A program made the translations under genes and the position numbers. Of a stretch of DNA of 64,000 bases, positions 44,293 through 54,300 are shown piece by piece. The notes beneath the pieces were generated by a model that saw only the letters and a list, made by a program, of their open reading frames with translations, was not told the origin of the DNA and searched no databases. Source of the stretch: Bacteroidota bacterium (lineage in GTDB: Bacteria; Bacteroidota; Bacteroidia; Bacteroidales; F082); the NCBI GenBank assembly GCA_009773165.1, contig WOUZ01000003.1, forward strand, positions 186,001 through 250,000. Direction: 5' to 3'. How positions within the stretch are numbered: position 1 is the stretch's first letter; the number at the start of each line of letters is the position of its first letter.

Positions 44293-45216
44293 ATGAAAGT
44301 AGTTTCGGTTAATATATCATTACAAAAAGGTACTGTAAAACAGCCCGTTGAAGAAATCAATTTATACGAAAAGGGTGTTTTAGGTGATGCGCATTCGGGC
44401 AATTGGCACCGGATGGTTAGCTTGTTGGGAACAGAAAGTTTCAGAAAGTTTGAAAAAGATGCCGGCAGGCAATTAGCCTATGGCGAGTTTGCAGAAAATA
44501 TTACCACTGAAGGGATGATTTTATATGAAATGGCCCCCTTTGATCAGTTGCATTTAGGTGATACCGTATTGGAAGTAACACAGATTGGCAAGAAATGTCA
44601 TGGTTCGGGTTGTGCAATTTACAATGAAGTAGGCAATTGTGTTATGCCTAAAGAAGGCATCTTTGCCCGTGTTTTAAATGGAGGAGTTGTTAAAGCAGGT
44701 GATCTGATTACCTATCATCCAAAAGTGTTTCGTGTGATGGTTATTACATTATCTGACAGGGCTAGTTCAGGTGAATATGAAGATCTTAGCGGACCTGAGA
44801 TCCAAAAGCAATTAATTCCCTTCTTTGAATTGAATCGCTGGCAGGTGAATTTTGAGGCACAACTTATTCCTGATGACCCTGAGCAACTTAAGAAGCTTCT
44901 AACCAAAGCGAAGACGGAGAAATTTGATATGGTTTTTACTACTGGTGGAACAGGAATTGGCCCCAGGGATTTTACTCCAGAAGTCGCTAAAGAATTCCTT
45001 GACAAAGAAATTCCGGGTATAATGGAGGCTATTCGGCTAAAATATGGAATAGAAAAACCTAATGCGTTGCTTAGCAGGGGAGTAGCCGGATTGATGGGTG
45101 AGACGTTTGTGTATGTTTTGCCAGGAAGCTTACGGGCAATCAAAGAATATATGGGAGAAATTCTGAAAACACTCAGGCATTTATTGTTTATGCTTAATGG
45201 AATCGATAACCATTAA
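44293..45216 (+). CDS. MOSC domain fused to MoaB/Mog molybdopterin adenylyltransferase-like domain
   Basis: This 307-aa fusion joins two molybdenum-cofactor modules. The N-terminal MOSC domain (residues 1-145) shows GDAHSGNWHRMVSLLG, EFAENITTEGM, and the conserved Cys region IGKKCHGSGCAIYNEV, thought to carry sulfur or bind the metal. The C-terminal MoaB/MogA domain (residues 150-307) shows LSDRASSGEYEDLSGPEI, TTGGTGIGPRDFTPE and LPGSLRAIKEYM. MogA-type domains adenylylate molybdopterin before metal insertion. The fusion suggests a protein that carries or finishes the cofactor. I use ATG 44293; an upstream TTG at 44266 is less likely. No other moa or mob gene is in the window. Confidence 0.9.
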   Translation: MKVVSVNISLQKGTVKQPVEEINLYEKGVLGDAHSGNWHRMVSLLGTESFRKFEKDAGRQLAYGEFAENITTEGMILYEMAPFDQLHLGDTVLEVTQIGKKCHGSGCAIYNEVGNCVMPKEGIFARVLNGGVVKAGDLITYHPKVFRVMVITLSDRASSGEYEDLSGPEIQKQLIPFFELNRWQVNFEAQLIPDDPEQLKKLLTKAKTEKFDMVFTTGGTGIGPRDFTPEVAKEFLDKEIPGIMEAIRLKYGIEKPNALLSRGVAGLMGETFVYVLPGSLRAIKEYMGEILKTLRHLLFMLNGIDNH

Positions 45217-45247
45217 GACCTGAGAACAAACTATTTACATCCTGAAA

Positions 45248-45278
45248 TTGATCTGACCAAAATAATGCGTTAAATTTG
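45248..45278 (+). promoter_or_regulatory. Promoter of the DivIC/FtsB gene
   Basis: TTG (45248-45250), a 20-nt spacer and TAAATTTG (45271-45278) match the consensus. The ATG at 45293 follows with a leader of under 10 nt. Confidence 0.72.
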
Positions 45279-45292
45279 CTTTTTTATTTCAT

Positions 45293-45583
45293 ATGAAACG
45301 ATTTTTTCGCCACTTGTCCCGGTTTCGTTACCTCTATTTTTTGATCGCTTTTGGGATTTGGATGATTTTTTTTGATCAAAACAATATTTTCAATCAAATG
45401 AAGCTCAAAGGTAATTTGAGAAATATTGAACATCAGAAACGATTTTATGAATCAGAAATTAAAAAGAATCAGGAGCTTTTAGAAGATTTTCAATACGATT
45501 CCACCTTTATGGAGCAGTATGGTCGTGAAAAGTACCTGCTTAAAAAGGATAATGAAGTAATTTATCTGATTGTCAAAGAATAA
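45293..45583 (+). CDS. DivIC/FtsB-family cell-division protein
   Basis: This 96-aa bitopic protein has a short basic cytoplasmic start (MKRFFRHLSRFRYLY), one transmembrane helix (FLIAFGIWMIFF, about residues 16-30), a heptad-like coiled coil (IEHQKRFYESEIKKNQELLE), and the small C-terminal domain with YGREKYLLKKDNEVIYLI. This is the septum formation initiator (DivIC/FtsB) pattern. Such proteins join FtsL and FtsQ (DivIB) in the divisome to activate septal peptidoglycan synthesis. It has its own promoter and no linked eno gene, unlike in many Proteobacteria. Confidence 0.9.
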   Translation: MKRFFRHLSRFRYLYFLIAFGIWMIFFDQNNIFNQMKLKGNLRNIEHQKRFYESEIKKNQELLEDFQYDSTFMEQYGREKYLLKKDNEVIYLIVKE

Positions 45584-45701
45584 CTGCTACAAAATTAAGA
45601 TATTGTTATTCAGCAGATTATAATATTATTTCATGCTAAATCATTTTTCTTCACTTTGAAAATGCTAAAGCCATTTCACCACTTCCGGACCGTCTTTCTT
45701 A

Positions 45702-48287
45702 TTATTTGATAATGAACTTCTGCTGTTCAGCCTGTTTGTCTGTTATCAAACGAAGGAAGAAAACTCCATTTGAAAGCATATCACCGTCATTTAGATTTAT
45801 CGTTAGCTGATGTTCACCGCTCGTTTGATTGCCTGAGTATAATTTTCTCACCACATTACCTTTGACATCAATAATTTGAAGTTCACATTTTCCGGCAGAT
45901 GTCAAATAATAGGAACATTGGAGGCTTCCTGACCTTTCGACCGGATTAGGATAAACAGGCTTAAGCGTAGAATAATTGGAATTTTTCTCTTTCGTTGAGA
46001 TTGATGTTATCAAATCAAGACTAAGCCTGTGAGCCGAATTGCCATAAGTTCCTGCAATGAGTGTTCTTGTCGGTTGATGTATTTTTAAATCGGTTACAGG
46101 TACACTTGGCAGTCCATCCATAAGGCTACTCCATTCTATGCCAGCATTTTCAGTGTAAAAAACTCCAACATCCGTTCCAACATAAAGCCATCCTTGACGA
46201 TCAGGGTCAGCCACAATCACGTTTACCGGAAGGGTGGGTAAGTTGCTGCTTATGGATTCCCAATTTTGTCCAAGATCGTTTGAACGGAAAACGTAAGGAT
46301 GTGATTCGTCCCAGCGAAAACCGGAAACAGTTGCATAAATGGTATTTTCATCAAAGGGGTCAAATGCAACACGTGTGATCCAGCGTTGGGGAAGGCCTTG
46401 CGAAATATCATCCCAGAACAGACCGCCACTTGAACTCAGGTGAATTCTTCCATCATCAGAACCGGTCAGCAGAAGGTTTGGATTAAGTTTTGAAATGGCA
46501 ATAGTTGTTATGGTGCTGAATCCGCTTTGTGCAAGATTGTGTGTAAGATCGCCACTGATTGGTGTCCAGCTATTTCCTTTATTGGTTGTTTTCCAAACCC
46601 GGTAGGTGCCAAAATAAAGGGTCTGTGGCGATGTTGGGTGCATTACATATGGTGACGACCAATTGGTGCGGTCGCCCGACCAGGAAGCGATGTATGAAAA
46701 ACTATTTCCACCATCGTCGGATCGTGTGAGGTTACCCCATTGCGATTCGGCATAAATGATGTTCGAATTGGTATAATCAACCAAACAGTACATCCCGTCA
46801 CCACCTAATATTCTTTCCCAATCGTTATGGTTTCCTGTCCATGTGCGAATGGTGTTATTGTCTTGAGTGCCACCATAGATACGTTGTGGATTCAGGTAAT
46901 CCACATCAATGGCATAAAACTGTGTCAGAGGTAAGTTGTTGATTTTTGTCCAGTTATTACCCATGTCGTTGCTTCGGTATAACCCACCGTCATTTCCATG
47001 TAGAATTGTGCCATTGGTAGGATTAAGAAACATGGCATGATTGTCAACATAAATTTCATCAATATTGAAATAGCCTCCAATCTGTGTGTAACTGCTTCCT
47101 CCGTTGTCGCTGCGATAAAGGTCAACGCCAAGTACATAGAAGCGGTTGTCATTTTGGGGATCAACACGTATTTGACCAAAATACCAGCCAAAAGTGCTGT
47201 TCATATCCGCAATATTTCCATCATTGGTTTGCTGCCAGCTTTGTCCTCCGTTGGTACTTTTATATACGCTGGCAATGAGACTCCCGTTTACGAGCTTGTC
47301 GATGAAAGCATAAACAATCTCGGGATTGTTTTGCCCAATTGCCAATCCAATACGGCCTTTTTGATCGCCGCCAGGCAGCCCGTTTGTAAGTAAAGTCCAA
47401 TTGTTGCCACCGTCAATCGATTTGTAAATGCCGGAAGTTGTGCCATGAGAGCGGCGATATGTTAGTCCGCGCATGCGTTCCCACATGGATGCATAAAGTA
47501 TATCAGGGTTTGAAGGATGCTGGATAATATCAACCCCAGCTGTTGAATCCGAAACATAAAGCACACGTTCCCAATTGTTTCCGCCATTGGTACTGCGGTA
47601 GATTCCACGCACTTCATTTGGACTGAAAAGTGTGCCACAAGCAGCAGCGAATACCCGTTCACTGTCGTTATAATCGACCAAAATGCGTCCGAAATAGGCA
47701 GATTGTTCCAGACCAATATGATTCCATGACTGCCCGGAATCAGTAGATTTGTAAATTCCGTTTCCAATAAAACTGTAACTCGAGGCATTGGCTTCGCCAG
47801 TTCCTGCATAGAGAACGTCAGGATTTGAGGGGTCGATAGCTAAAGCGCCAATCGAGATGACCGGTGCATCATTAAAAACCTGTTGCCAGTCCAAACCATT
47901 GTTGCTGCTTTTTAAAATTCCGCCAGAGGCAGCACCTATGTATATTATTTCTGGTGCAGATGGGTGCACAGCTATATCAGTGATTCGTCCGCCGATATTT
48001 GTTGGGCCCGCCAATTGCCATGAAGTACCTCTGTTTTTGGCTGCTTTATGTAATGACTGCGCTTGCTGAAGAGCAAACAAATAGTGAGAATAGCTGAAGG
48101 AGGGATTGGGATATAATTTTTGTTTAGCCAACCAGTCGTTTGGTTCCATTTTTGGCTCTTTTACTTCGGGAAGTGATTGAAAATGAGTAATAACCTGATT
48201 AACTTGGTTATCGTTCTTAAACTTATACAATGATGCAGCAGCAGTAATCAATATAAAAATGGCTAAAAGACCGGTTATTTTTCTCAT
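45702..48287 (-). CDS. Secreted BNR/VPS10-like beta-propeller protein with T9SS sorting domain
   Basis: The 861-aa protein starts with a signal sequence (MRKITGLLAIFILITAAAS) and is built of repeated Asp-box/BNR units (GIYKSTDSGQSWNHI, VYKSTNGGQSWQQT, RSNDMGNNWTKI), each a propeller blade. The C-terminal T9SS type A domain has VYPNPVERSGSL and ends QKFIIK, so the protein is exported and probably surface-attached. BNR propellers of this sortilin-like kind are seen in many Bacteroidota without known activity. It shares blade sequences with the gene at 51327 (for example IGALAIDPSNPDVLYAGTGE), so the two are paralogs. A TATGTTTG box (complement of 48313-48320) stands upstream. Confidence 0.85.
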   Translation of the reverse strand: MRKITGLLAIFILITAAASLYKFKNDNQVNQVITHFQSLPEVKEPKMEPNDWLAKQKLYPNPSFSYSHYLFALQQAQSLHKAAKNRGTSWQLAGPTNIGGRITDIAVHPSAPEIIYIGAASGGILKSSNNGLDWQQVFNDAPVISIGALAIDPSNPDVLYAGTGEANASSYSFIGNGIYKSTDSGQSWNHIGLEQSAYFGRILVDYNDSERVFAAACGTLFSPNEVRGIYRSTNGGNNWERVLYVSDSTAGVDIIQHPSNPDILYASMWERMRGLTYRRSHGTTSGIYKSIDGGNNWTLLTNGLPGGDQKGRIGLAIGQNNPEIVYAFIDKLVNGSLIASVYKSTNGGQSWQQTNDGNIADMNSTFGWYFGQIRVDPQNDNRFYVLGVDLYRSDNGGSSYTQIGGYFNIDEIYVDNHAMFLNPTNGTILHGNDGGLYRSNDMGNNWTKINNLPLTQFYAIDVDYLNPQRIYGGTQDNNTIRTWTGNHNDWERILGGDGMYCLVDYTNSNIIYAESQWGNLTRSDDGGNSFSYIASWSGDRTNWSSPYVMHPTSPQTLYFGTYRVWKTTNKGNSWTPISGDLTHNLAQSGFSTITTIAISKLNPNLLLTGSDDGRIHLSSSGGLFWDDISQGLPQRWITRVAFDPFDENTIYATVSGFRWDESHPYVFRSNDLGQNWESISSNLPTLPVNVIVADPDRQGWLYVGTDVGVFYTENAGIEWSSLMDGLPSVPVTDLKIHQPTRTLIAGTYGNSAHRLSLDLITSISTKEKNSNYSTLKPVYPNPVERSGSLQCSYYLTSAGKCELQIIDVKGNVVRKLYSGNQTSGEHQLTINLNDGDMLSNGVFFLRLITDKQAEQQKFIIK

Positions 48288-48686
48288 GATTAAAAGACTT
48301 TAAGTGAATTTGCAAACATAGCTTAAATGAGTATTGGTGGATAGGTTAATGTGAGAAGTGGTTGAAGTTTTTGGCTTCTTATTATGGTATTTAATGGAAA
48401 AATTAAAGCCATGATTTTGAACAATTTTACAGATCATTATAAGTTTCTTAGATGGCACATATTTTGTGAAATATTAGCGAACAAAATGTTAGTTGTGTTG
48501 TTAAATAATAAAAAACTAAATGATTTCATACCTTAACAAATTCCTGACCCGCCTTGGACTTCGCAAGTTTTCTGCTACTTCGGTGAGCCACCCTGTGCGT
48601 TACAAATTCAATTTCCCCGGGTTCAATAATTTTCATTTATTGCCATACCGTAATAAAAAATCAGTATTGAGTATCTTCCAACCTGG
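48288..48686. other. Intergenic region between BNR gene and ABC operon
   Basis: The 399-bp gap has a TATGTTTG box for the BNR gene (48313-48320, minus strand). I found no clear promoter for the ABC genes. A 73-codon plus-strand frame (48520-48741) overlaps the ABC start, but nothing else supports it as a gene. Confidence 0.55.
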
Positions 48687-49643
48687 ATGGAATATGCCGA
48701 TTATGATTCAAAAAAAGGCAAATATTTCAATCCGGTCATAGTGGAAAAGGTACTCGAAGTAAACCATCTTGTGAAACATTTTGGTGCTGTAAAAGCAGTG
48801 CGGGATGTGAGTTTTACAGTTTACAGAGGTGATATATATGGCTTTCTCGGACCTAATGGTTCGGGTAAAAGTACCACAATAAGGATGGTGCTGAACCTGA
48901 TTCGTCCGGATTCAGGTGAGGTACTTTTGTTTGGTCAGCAGCTATCCCACAACAGGCGTGAGGTTTTGAGCAAGGTAGGAGCGCTTATTGAGCGTCCTGA
49001 TTTTTATCAATACCTTTCTGCCTATCAGAATCTGGATATTTTGGCACAATATTCCGGAATTAAACATAAGCGTGATAAAATCATGGAGCTCCTTAAAGTA
49101 GTTGATTTGCAGGACAGAGCTAATGATAAGGTAAAGACTTTTAGTCAGGGAATGAAGCAGCGATTAGGAATAGCTCAGACTTTGCTCCATGATCCTGATC
49201 TGATTATTTTGGACGAACCTGTCAACGGTCTTGATCCGCAGGGAATCAAAGATATCCGCGAAATGATTGTTCGCCTGAACAGCGAAATGGGAAAAACCCT
49301 CATTGTTTCTTCACATATCCTTCGTGAGATGGAGTTGATAAGCAACAGGATGATTGTGATAAGTAAGGGGAAAGTGGTAGTAGAAGGCGAGGTACGTAAG
49401 TTACTGGAATCAGATACTCAGCAGCTTACGCTTATCACCACCGATACGTCAAAAGCATTGAAATTGCTGCTTGAGAAATTTCCGGATTATACTTTTGATC
49501 GCAACCTGCTTGATGAATTACATGCAGAGCTTCCAACAGATGTTATTCCATCTATTAACGAAGCGTTGGTTAATGCCGGTATTGGAGTAAAGCAGTTGAT
49601 AACACGCAACAATTTGGAAGACTTTTTTCTACAAAATACATAG
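48687..49643 (+). CDS. ABC transporter ATP-binding protein (ABC-2 exporter type)
   Basis: The 318-aa ATPase has Walker A GPNGSGKST (residues 55-63), the signature TFSQGMKQR near residue 152 and Walker B LIILDEPVNGLDPQG, with SSHIL as the H-loop. A C-terminal domain of about 80 residues follows, as in drug-resistance or CcmA-type ABC-2 systems. It powers the permease encoded immediately downstream. The start is uncertain: ATG 48687 is used, but a GTG at 48741 would give VEKVLEVNHLVKHFG, which looks more like a normal family N terminus. Substrate unknown. Confidence 0.9.
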   Translation: MEYADYDSKKGKYFNPVIVEKVLEVNHLVKHFGAVKAVRDVSFTVYRGDIYGFLGPNGSGKSTTIRMVLNLIRPDSGEVLLFGQQLSHNRREVLSKVGALIERPDFYQYLSAYQNLDILAQYSGIKHKRDKIMELLKVVDLQDRANDKVKTFSQGMKQRLGIAQTLLHDPDLIILDEPVNGLDPQGIKDIREMIVRLNSEMGKTLIVSSHILREMELISNRMIVISKGKVVVEGEVRKLLESDTQQLTLITTDTSKALKLLLEKFPDYTFDRNLLDELHAELPTDVIPSINEALVNAGIGVKQLITRNNLEDFFLQNT

Positions 49644-50480
49644 ATGGGAACACTTATTAAATTAGAATTCAGTAAACTTTTCAAACGAGAGATTACTTAC
49701 ATCGGATTTATCGCGATATTTCTGATCGTGGTGATCATTCAAATTGGAATGTTTATCGAGGGTCAGAAACTCCTTGATTTCCTTGTAAAAAGCATGGCAG
49801 ATGTTTTTGTTTTTGAGGGGAGTTTGATCAATACTTACTCGGTAACTTATATCATTCTCAATAGTTTGTGGTTGCATATTCCGATTCTTGTTGCTATTGT
49901 AGCCGGCGACATGGTTTCGGGGGAGGCCGGAAGAGGAACTTTCCGATTGTTGCTTACCCGACCATTGAGTCGTACTCAGCTTCTTACAGCCAAATACATT
50001 ACGGCACAAGCGTATACCTCCATGCTTGTAGTTTTTTTAATGGTGCTTAGTCTTGGGCTTGGTCATTTCTTCTGGGAACCCGGTGACATGATGGTTCTGA
50101 TGAATACCATAAATATTCTTGATGTTTCTGATATTTGGTGGCGTTTTATTGGGGCATTTGCCTACGGAGTAATGAGCATGTGGGTGGTAGCCGGTCTGGC
50201 TTTCATGTTTTCAACAATGGCTTCCAATTCGTTGGGACCGGTTGTTAGCAGTATGTCAGTGCTAATACTATTTACAATTTTATCTAATTTTAGCATCGGT
50301 ATTTTTGAAGTACTTAAACCATTTCTGTTCACTACATATCTGAGTGGCTGGCAACTTTTCTTTGATGATCCAGTTGACTGGAATATTATTTGGAAAGCTT
50401 CAGCAATTTTGATTCTTCATATTTCTGTTTTTTACGCTGTCGCATTGCGTATTTTCACAAAAAAAGACATAACTACATGA
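49644..50480 (+). CDS. ABC-2 type transporter permease
   Basis: The 278-aa membrane protein has six predicted hydrophobic segments, beginning with YIGFIAIFLIVVIIQIGMF and ending with IWKASAILILHISVFYAVAL. The cytosolic segment GDMVSGEAGRGTFRLLLTRP is the ABC-2 permease signature that meets the ATPase. Its ATG follows directly on the stop codon of the ATP-binding protein gene, and its own TGA overlaps the ATG of the LolA-like gene, so all three are translationally coupled. The substrate is not known; lipid, drug or peptide exporters all have this form. Confidence 0.9.
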   Translation: MGTLIKLEFSKLFKREITYIGFIAIFLIVVIIQIGMFIEGQKLLDFLVKSMADVFVFEGSLINTYSVTYIILNSLWLHIPILVAIVAGDMVSGEAGRGTFRLLLTRPLSRTQLLTAKYITAQAYTSMLVVFLMVLSLGLGHFFWEPGDMMVLMNTINILDVSDIWWRFIGAFAYGVMSMWVVAGLAFMFSTMASNSLGPVVSSMSVLILFTILSNFSIGIFEVLKPFLFTTYLSGWQLFFDDPVDWNIIWKASAILILHISVFYAVALRIFTKKDITT

Positions 50481-51163
50481 TTAATAAGTATATAACGATT
50501 TTTGTTTTTTCGATTTTTATTAGCTTAAACATCAATGCACAGAGCGATCCTGATAAGATTATTGCTGATGTTCTGGCGAAAGCTTCAATGGTAAAATCTT
50601 TCGAAGCTGATGTTAAAATTGATGTTGATGTCGATTTCATCAAGATCCCGGTAAAGAATGGAAAGGTCTTTTACAAGGCACCCGATAAGTTTAGATTCCG
50701 TGCCACCAGCTTTGCACTTGTTCCAAAGAAAGGGATTAATTTTTCCGTTATCTCGATGTTGCAACAGCCTCATACCGCTATTTATGCCGGTTCAGATGAT
50801 GCGAACCATATTTTGAAAATTGTGCCTATGGAGGCCAGTGCCGACTTTGTTATAGCAACGGTATGGATTGATAAATTGAAAGACCGGATTCAAAAAATGC
50901 AGGTAACTTCTAATGGTCAGGGAAATTACACCATGACTTTTGAATATGGAGATCTCAAATTTGATTTACCTGTAATTACTATCGTAGGTTTTGATATTCA
51001 ACAGATTGATATCCCGATGAAATTTATTGGGAGTTTAAAAGTTGATCCCAAAAAAGCAGGTGAACGAACAAGTGGTAATGTTAAACTAACTTATTCCAAC
51101 TTCCGGATCAATGGGTCAATCCCTGATGAAGTTTTTATTGAGGAGGAAATCAGCTCCAAATAA
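50477..51163 (+). CDS. Periplasmic LolA-like lipoprotein-carrier-fold protein
   Basis: The 228-aa protein has a signal peptide ending in LNINAQ, then a beta-rich domain resembling LolA/LppX-like outer-membrane lipoprotein carriers: KIIADVLAKASMVKSFEADV at the start, GKVFYKAPDKFRFRA, and VKLTYSNFRINGSIPDEVF at the end. LolA carries lipoproteins across the periplasm by hiding their acyl chains in a hydrophobic half-barrel. I use ATG 50477, which overlaps the permease stop (ATGA), so it is part of the ABC operon. A true LolA normally works with LolCDE, whereas this permease is ABC-2 type. It is more likely a dedicated lipid or hydrophobic-cargo carrier for this exporter; that is inference. Confidence 0.78.
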   Translation: MINKYITIFVFSIFISLNINAQSDPDKIIADVLAKASMVKSFEADVKIDVDVDFIKIPVKNGKVFYKAPDKFRFRATSFALVPKKGINFSVISMLQQPHTAIYAGSDDANHILKIVPMEASADFVIATVWIDKLKDRIQKMQVTSNGQGNYTMTFEYGDLKFDLPVITIVGFDIQQIDIPMKFIGSLKVDPKKAGERTSGNVKLTYSNFRINGSIPDEVFIEEEISSK

Positions 51164-51326
51164 AAACTCCTCAAGCCAGTATTTTTATACTTTCGGGATT
51201 CCATTTATTTAAGACAACAAAAACGTTTTCTTACTAAATTCAACCTAAAACTTGAATCTGAGTTGATGTGCATCATAATCAGTTACTTTGGCGCACTAAA
51301 ATGTACGATTTATTAAATTTTGAGTT

Positions 51327-54300
51327 ATGAGAACGACTATTTATACTTTGATTTTATTTTTACTTGGCCTGTTTAGCTGGCAAAATCTTGTTGGTCAGAA
51401 AACTGATACAAAAAATGATTTAGCCCTTAATGGATTGAAATTTAGGAGTATAGGACCGGCGCTTATGTCAGGTCGTATTTCAGATATCGTCATCCATCCT
51501 GCAAAGCCAGCTGTTTGGTATGTTGCAGTAGGTTCGGGAGGCGTTTGGAAAACTGAGAATGCCGGAACGACCTGGCAGCCTGTTTTTGAACAGGAAGGTT
51601 CATATTCAATAGGTTGTTTAACCCTTGATCCTCTCAACCCCGAACGCATTTGGGTTGGTTCAGGTGAGAATGTTGGGGGGCGTCACGTTGGTTACGGAGA
51701 TGGTGTTTACCTGAGTGAAGATGGAGGTAAGAGCTGGCAAAACAAAGGGTTAAAGCTTTCGGAACATATCTCAAAAATTATCATACATCCAACCGAAACG
51801 AACACAGTTTGGGTAGCAGCACAAGGCCCGTTGTGGTCGAAAGGTGGAGAGAGAGGTGTTTTTAAAAGTGCTGATGGAGGTAAAACCTGGAAAAAAGTTT
51901 TGGGGGATAATGAGTGGACAGGCGCTACAGATATAGTGATTGACCCACGAAATCCCGAACGTCTTTATGCAGCAACATGGCAGCGGCATCGTTCAGTTGG
52001 GGCATACATTGGAGGCGGAAAAGGCTCAGCTATTTACAAGTCGGATGATGGCGGAGAGAGCTGGGAAAAACTCAGCAAAGGATTACCTTCAGGAGATATG
52101 GGTAAAATAGGCCTTGTTTTGTCTCCTCAAAATCCTGATGTAATTTATGCAGCCATAGAGCTGGAACGCAGGGCTGGAAGTGTTTTCAAAAGTACCGACA
52201 GAGGGGCTTCGTGGACAAAGCAATCCGATGCAGTTGCAGGTGGAACAGGTCCACACTATTATCAGGAGCTTTATGCGAGCCCATTTCAGTATGATAAAAT
52301 TTATCTTGTTGATGTATGGATGCAGATTTCGGAAGATGGTGGTAAAACCTTCAATCGAATGAACGAGCAAAATAAACATGTTGACAATCATGCTATTGCA
52401 TTTCGAAAAGATAATCCTGACTATCTTTTGGTAGGTAATGATGGTGGTTTGTATGAATCGTTTGATAATACGAAGAGCTGGAAATTTGTGTCAAATTTAC
52501 CTGTGACGCAATTTTATAAGGTCGCAGTTGATGATGATCTGCCCTTTTATAATGTATATGGCGGCACTCAGGATAACAATACGCAAGGTGGGCCATCACG
52601 TACAGATAATGTTCATGGCATTCGGAATTCAGATTGGTTTGTAACGCTATTTGGTGATGGGCATCAGCCCGCCACTGAGCCAGGAAATCCTGACATAGTT
52701 TATTCTCAATGGCAGCAAGGCAATCTAACCCGTTTTGACCGCACTACAGGTGAAATGGTTTATATCAAGCCGCAGCCTGAGATCGGCGAACCTTCTGAAC
52801 GCTTTAATTGGGATGCTCCTGTTTTGGTGAGTCCGCACAATCCGAAGCGCATCTACTTTGCTTCACAACGTGTCTGGAAATCAGATGACAGAGGCGATAG
52901 CTGGGTTGCTGTTTCAGGTGATCTGACAACACAGCAAGAGCGCATCCGTCAGAAATTAATGGACAGGCAATGGAGCTGGGATGCGGCATGGGATCTTTAC
53001 GCAATGTCAGACTACAGCACCATTACTTCAATCTCCGAATCGCCTGTAAAAGAAGGTTTTCTTTGGGCCGGAACAGATGATGGATTGATACATTTCAGTG
53101 AAGATGGTGGAAAGAACTGGAATAAAATATCTGTCACATCATTGCCTGGAGTACCTTCATCAGCTTTTGTCAATGATATCAAAGCTGATCTTTATGATGC
53201 CTCAACGGTTTACGTTGTTTTGGATAACCATAAAACAGGCGATTTTGCACCGTATTTATTCAAGAGTATTAATAAAGGAAAAACATGGAAGTCGTTAAGA
53301 GCCAATCTTCCTGATCGAACATTAACCTGGCGTATCGTACAGGATCATGTGAAACAGGAATTGCTTTTTGTTGCAACAGAATTTGGAATTTGGTACAGTA
53401 TTGATAGTGGCACTAAATGGATGCAATTTAAAAATGGGTTGCCGGTCATACCTTTCAGAGATTTGGCTATTCAAAAAAGAGAAAATGATTTGGTTGCAGC
53501 TTCGTTTGGTCGTGGGTTTTATATACTCGACGATTATAGCCCTTTACGTCAATTATCATCTATCAGAGCAGATTCACAGGCAGTTATCTTTCCGGTAAAG
53601 CCTGCGTTATGGTATTTTCAGCGTCAAGTGCTCGGCGACGATCCTAAAGCTAGTCAGGGTGATGCTTTTTTTGTGGCAGATAACCCTCCTTTTGGAGCTG
53701 TTTTCACTTATTATCTTGCCAATGAATTGAAATCCATTAAAAAGATTCGACAAGAGCAAGAGGCTGATTTAAGAAAGAATGAAAAAGATATTCCTTTTCC
53801 TGGATGGGAAGCACTTGAAAAAGAAAGAAGAAGTCTAGATCCTGTTATCTGGTTAGTTATTAAAGATTTAGATGGAAATTATATAAACAGAATTGAAGGA
53901 GTGAATGCCAAAGGTATCAACAGAGTAAGTTGGAATTTACGTGCACCTTCTGCTTCAGCAATCCAGCCAGCATATGGAAACTGGACTCCTTCAGGGCCGA
54001 TGGTTTTGCCGGGAAACTATCAAGTTGAAATTTTCAGTCAGGTAGACGGAGTGATTGAGCTACTTGCCGGTCCAGAGGAATTTGAGGTGAAACGACTTCG
54101 TGAAGGAACTCTGGAAGGTGCTCCAATCGAGGCTGTTGTAGGTTTTTGGAATGATATTGAAAAGGTTAGGAAGTCGGTTTCAGCAGCTTCAGTAGTTCTG
54201 AACAGTTCGCTTCAAAAGTTGGATTTAATGCAGAAAGCACTTAATAGTACGCCAATTAATCCTGTGGAACTTCAAGCCCGTATTGAAAAGTTGCGACTTG

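Noticed and set aside
48520-48741. 73-codon plus-strand frame just before and overlapping the ABC gene start
   Set aside because: It has no family signature, no promoter of its own, and overlaps the ATP-binding protein reading frame; it is more likely non-coding, although its stop codon touches the alternative GTG start.
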